64,000 bases of DNA from Hevea brasiliensis (lineage: Eukaryota; Streptophyta; Magnoliopsida; Malpighiales; Euphorbiaceae): assembly GCF_030052815.1 (NCBI RefSeq), contig NC_079498.1, forward strand, positions 67,566,992 through 67,630,991, read 5' to 3'. Within the stretch, counting starts at the first letter, position 1. Each line of letters begins with the position of its first letter. Shown here piece by piece: positions 59,969-64,000 of this stretch. A program made the position numbers and the translations under genes. Under the pieces are notes generated by a model that ran no database searches, had not been told where the DNA came from, and saw only the letters and a program-made list of their open reading frames with translations.

Positions 59969-62472
59969 TGTCACGACCCAACCTATGGGCCGGACCGGCA
60001 CTAGGACCTGGGCCAGCCTAAAGCCCCCGAAGCCCGTAGTAAGACTAACTATTCATTAATCCAACTCTAAGGCCCATTTGGGCCCAATATCAAGAAATCA
60101 ACCGGACAGAGTCCGGCCATAAAATGGACCTACCAACGGGGAGTTTATGACTCACCCGACCTGTAAACACAGTAAATACTCAATTGGGGAGCTCAGCTCA
60201 CCCTCCACATACTCATCAACATAAAAATAAATGGGAGCTCAGCTCCCTCATCCAATCCATCAAACATGCATAAAATATAAGTTTACAGGTCCAAAATAAT
60301 AATTTAGTTTACAGACCCAAATCAAATAAACATTTCTAACACATGCGGAAATTCTAAGATTTAACAAGTTTATACAAACGTTAATAATCGACCTGCGAGG
60401 AAGAAGGCAGGTTAATCTCAAAAATATCCTCCTGTGGCCTGAAAAAATATTGAACAGGAGTGAGCGTTCGACTCAGAGAGTAAAATATCAATTTTAACCA
60501 TAATCTCTATAACTATCTAAAACTAATGCACCCTGTAGAGTGAAATGCAACATCAATAACATTTTCACATCATAACATCAGAAAGGTAATTTGGAGCACT
60601 CACACACCCTGTAGTATCAATCATAATATATGGGAGCTGATCCCCTATACAGCTCTCTTAAATCCAACCTGGTGCAAGCGAAGAACTCAAGCCGGACTTT
60701 CGCTTAATAAACCAAATCGAGGGTCCCAGCGAAGAACTCAAGCCGTGACTACCCCTCGAAGGATCGGGTCCCAACGAAGAACTCAAGCCGTGACTACCCG
60801 TCCTATCTATAGTCCACACCACATCACACGCACGCCAATGCACGCACACTGCTCCAAATTACCACAACAACATCAATGACACTTTAACAGTTATCAATGC
60901 AACATAAATCGTGCCTAGAGTTTAACTACATAAATATATGCATATAAGTGATGCATAGGCATACTTGAACATATAATAATAGTGAAATTACAGTTAAAAT
61001 TAATATTTTACTCACAGACTTGACAACGGTCACTATGGTGGCTGGGCGGAGGAAGAAGGCTGTCCCGGCTCACCTGACAATTACATTACAAAATGACTCG
61101 ATACAATAAAGAAAAGACCAAATACGTCCTAAGTAGTGCCGAAAATCCGGCAGAGTCTCCCCTATACCTAGGACCTACCCAACCTGCAAAAGGGCTAAAA
61201 ACACACTTCTATATTCGCAACTCATATATCCACAATTCAATCACATCACACAGCCCCTCCTGGGCCCATCAAATCAGTCATCCATCACAATATGTAAAAT
61301 TTCAATTTAGTCCTTATAATTGATCATTTTTGCAAAAACTACCCAAACAAGCTCTAAAAATTCTAAAACTTTGCCCCGCGGTCCTTAGCAATATTACTAG
61401 GCTATTACAAAAAGAATCATAATTTTCTGAGCTACCACGAATATTTTATGAATTTTTAATCCTATTTAAGCACTAGAAAATTACGAAAAAGCAAGGTTCG
61501 GGTTTACCTTTGCCGATTCCAACTCCGGGGACGCGCTCGGGACGTCTAACAATGGGGGGTAGCCAAAACCTCGGTCCAATTCGGAGACTTTTCCGGTAAC
61601 GGGTCTGTCTGGCCGAAAATTCACAGAACCTGTCGAATTTCCGCGAATTGAGGATACCTACACGAAGCCCACAATACGGGGGTTAGTACATAAATTTTTC
61701 AGAATTTTCTAAGCTCATTTAATGCTCGGAAAACACTGTGAAGTTCCGTGGGACCCACCGAAAAACGGTGTCGGAAAATTTTGAAATTTATATCCCCGCG
61801 AAGCTCTCTACGAGTGGAGCGCTCTGGTACTCTCGGTTTTCTCGTGGGGTTCACGGTTTGTGAGAAATTCAGCCCGAAAGTCAAAATGGGCTAAAACTTC
61901 CTGGATAAAAATTGGACAAACCGCTCGATGGATTTCGGTGTTCTTGGTGTCTATGGAAAGCAAACGCAGGGGAGGGCGTTTGCGCGCGTTTTTCGGCCGT
62001 TCGGCGTGGCCGGTGGTGGGATGGTGGTGGTGGGCCTGAGGTGGGGTGGCAGAGGAGGTGGTGGCGTGGCAGGAGGAGAGAGAAAAGAAAGAAAAAAGGG
62101 GAGGAGGTCGGGACGTGCGGAAGAAAAGGGAAGAAGAAAAAGGGAACCGGTCCGATTCGACCGGTCCGGTTCGATTCGGCCGGTTCGATTCAGGATATAA
62201 AATTTTGAATTTTTACTCTGCCTCGGGACCGAAAACGAGGTCCAAAAATTCCTAAAAAATTTCAGAAAACTACGTAGATTCCAAATATATTTTTAGTTTT
62301 GCCACGTGGTCTTTAAATTAAATTTTAAAAATCATCAAAGTTTATATTTTCGGAAAATCGAACCCGATTTTTAAAATCCGAAAAATCTTAAAAAAATTCC
62401 TAAAATTTAAATAAAATTAAAATACAAAAAATGCTCATAAAATAATAAAATTTAAAATTTTGGGGTGTTACA
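59969..62472 (-). repeat. Right LTR of element 2
   Basis: 2,504 bp, sharing with the right LTR of element 1 the structural differences described there. Confidence 0.92.
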
Positions 62473-62477
62473 TTTAT

Positions 62478-63409
62478 TTTATTATTAAATTTTATTCCGA
62501 TTTTGATTAAATAATTGATTTTGTCAATTATCTCTGCATTAGAACCATTAGAATTCCAGAAACAGGCTTTTAGTGTTTTTATATTGATTGATATCTGACT
62601 ATAAAATTTACTGACGTGTTATACTGAATTTATTTGATATTGATTTGATCTTATTAACTCAATGAAATTATTGAAAAAAAAAACTATTGGTATTGCATTA
62701 TTATTTATTATTTACTATTTGAAATTTTTTATTGATTTAATTGATTTGTACAAATTGATTTTCTGTTTTGAATTGATACCTGTACTCAGTAAAATTATTA
62801 TTAAAATAATATTAAAATTTTAATTTATATTAATTATTATAATATTATAAATTAAATTTATTAAAAGATTTAATTATAAATATTCAGTCGTTAAATGTTA
62901 TTAATGGCAATGATATCATATGGAGTAATTTTTTATTGCTAAAAGTACCTGCCACATTGATTTTGTCACCAAAAGTTATTAGGAATGTAATTTAACGAAT
63001 GATAATATTTTTTATTAATATATATTGTTAATGATAAATTATTATTTTTAATATTTTTATAAATAATAAAAATAATAAAAGATATTTTGAAAAATTCAAA
63101 TATTCTCGGTTATTTTTAAGTCCAAGAGAGAGACCGACGCTAAAATGGATGTCCTTGTGAAATGAGACTTGGACGAGGACACGACTGTTCATCAAAGACC
63201 AAATGCATTGTACTTTTTTCTGCGTACCCATTACATTCCTTGATTGACGCGTTTGGTAGGATATCTCCAATATAGTACTACTGCTTCGCTTGCTTTGCTT
63301 TGCTCATTCCCTTTATCATCGTAGTATTTCAGTAATCAAGTGTCTGTCTTACAAAGTGTAAGAAATTAAAAATCCTGATAGCCCTTATCTGCTCTTCTCT
63401 TGATCATTT
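62478..63409 (+). promoter_or_regulatory. Upstream region of TNL C
   Basis: Nearly identical to 36448-37378, including the uninterrupted MULE target at 63204-63212 and the TTGACG motif. Promoter role inferred by position. Confidence 0.45.
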
Positions 63410-64000
63410 ATGGCTTCCATTGCTGCCTCTTCCTGCAAATATGATGTCTTCCTCAGTTTCAGAGGGGAAGATACCCGAAAAAATTTTACTAGCCATCTCT
63501 ATGCTGGTTTATGTCAGAAAGGGATTATCACCTTCAAGGATGATCAAGAACTTGAGAGAGGAAAAACCATTTCCCAAGAACTCCTTAAAGCAATTCAAGA
63601 TTCTAAAATTTCAATCGTTATTTTTTCAAGAAGCTACGCTTCTTCCTCTTGGTGCTTGGATGAGCTTGTGCAGATTTTCGAGTGCATGAAAACCCAGGGA
63701 CAAATGGTTATGCCTGTTTTCTACCTTGTGAATCCAACTGAAGTGAGAAAACAAACAGGAGAATATGGAAAGTCATTTGCTCACCATGAACAACGTTTCA
63801 ACAACTTGCACAATGTTCAACAATGGAGAACTGCAATGACTGCATTGGCCAATCTCTCTGGTTGGGATTTACAGGACAGGTATACATAAAAACTCTTTTT
63901 CTTGCATAATTTAAATTTGTCTTATTTGGATAATATTTGATCTGTAGATGAAGTTGTAAATTTAGGCTTCTATTTGCTTAGGGTTGATCAGCAACCAGTC
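63410..64000 (+). CDS. TNL copy C: TIR exon and start of intron 1 (runs off window)
   Basis: The TIR exon is 63410-63879 with the donor CAG/GTATAC, the same length and phase as in B. The protein is almost identical to B and keeps SSWCLDEL with E85. A leucine replaces histidine in the PVFYHVNP motif, a change not seen in P or B. The rest of the gene lies outside, so it may be a complete TNL or another truncated copy. Reading through the donor would stop after three codons. Confidence 0.8.

Larger units (their letters stand above)
52332..62472 (-). mobile_element. Ty3/gypsy LTR retrotransposon 2, duplicate of element 1
   Basis: Same family, orientation, target position and internal stop codons as element 1, offset by about 26.03-26.06 kb. 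The right flank still has TTTAT at 62473-62477. On the left, a small deletion has removed the target duplication and the outermost LTR bases, so the LTR begins at AACCTATGGG. Its coding region is better preserved than that of element 1 but still carries the four shared stops. Confidence 0.92.

Overview
This window is nuclear DNA of a dicotyledonous plant. The evidence is TIR-NBS-LRR (TNL) resistance genes with GT-AG introns, a Tekay-like Ty3/gypsy chromovirus primed by initiator tRNA-Met, a Mutator-like element (MULE) carrying a plant mobile domain, and AT-rich intergenic DNA. A woody rosid, perhaps of the Malpighiales, is a guess; the sequence alone does not fix the species.

The window is a tandem array of four related TNL copies, all on the + strand. 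Copy A (exons 2-5, 2048-5325) lacks its TIR exon in the window and has a nonsense codon in the LRR exon. Copy P (20090-21886) keeps the TIR exon but has lost the NB-ARC and most of the LRR through two deletions. Copy B (37379-47973) is the only complete copy: five exons with matching splice phases and a predicted protein of 1,148 residues (TIR, NB-ARC, LRR, C-JID). Copy C (from 63410) begins with its TIR exon and runs off the window.

Behind A, P and B lies the same downstream block: an AT-rich 3' flank, a decayed RNase H fragment on the minus strand, an LTR fragment, (ATT)n tracts, then the upstream region of the next TIR exon. Behind P and B this block holds a 10.2-kb Ty3/gypsy element on the minus strand (26274-36442 and 52332-62472). 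The two elements share internal stop codons and share differences that separate left from right LTRs. They are therefore copies of one insertion, made when a unit of about 26.03 kb (TNL, flank and retroelement) was duplicated. Copy A lacks this insertion and preserves the empty target site.

Between A and P sits a 7.2-kb MULE (12675-19884) with a perfect 9-bp target duplication. It is inserted 196 bp upstream of P's TIR start codon, and the empty site is intact upstream of B and C. It carries a broken transposase, an unrecognised 173-codon ORF, a broken plant-mobile-domain fragment, and 15 imperfect palindromes clustered near its two ends.

Intron 1 of the TNLs is itself layered with older insertions: a 306-bp fold-back MITE with a 9-bp target duplication, a 134-bp fold-back, a TATA box plus exon-like ORF of unknown origin, and (in B) a probable copia solo LTR interrupted by a second LTR-like sequence. 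The window records resistance-gene birth and death by tandem duplication, with transposons remodelling promoters and introns. No RNA genes and no CRISPR arrays were seen.
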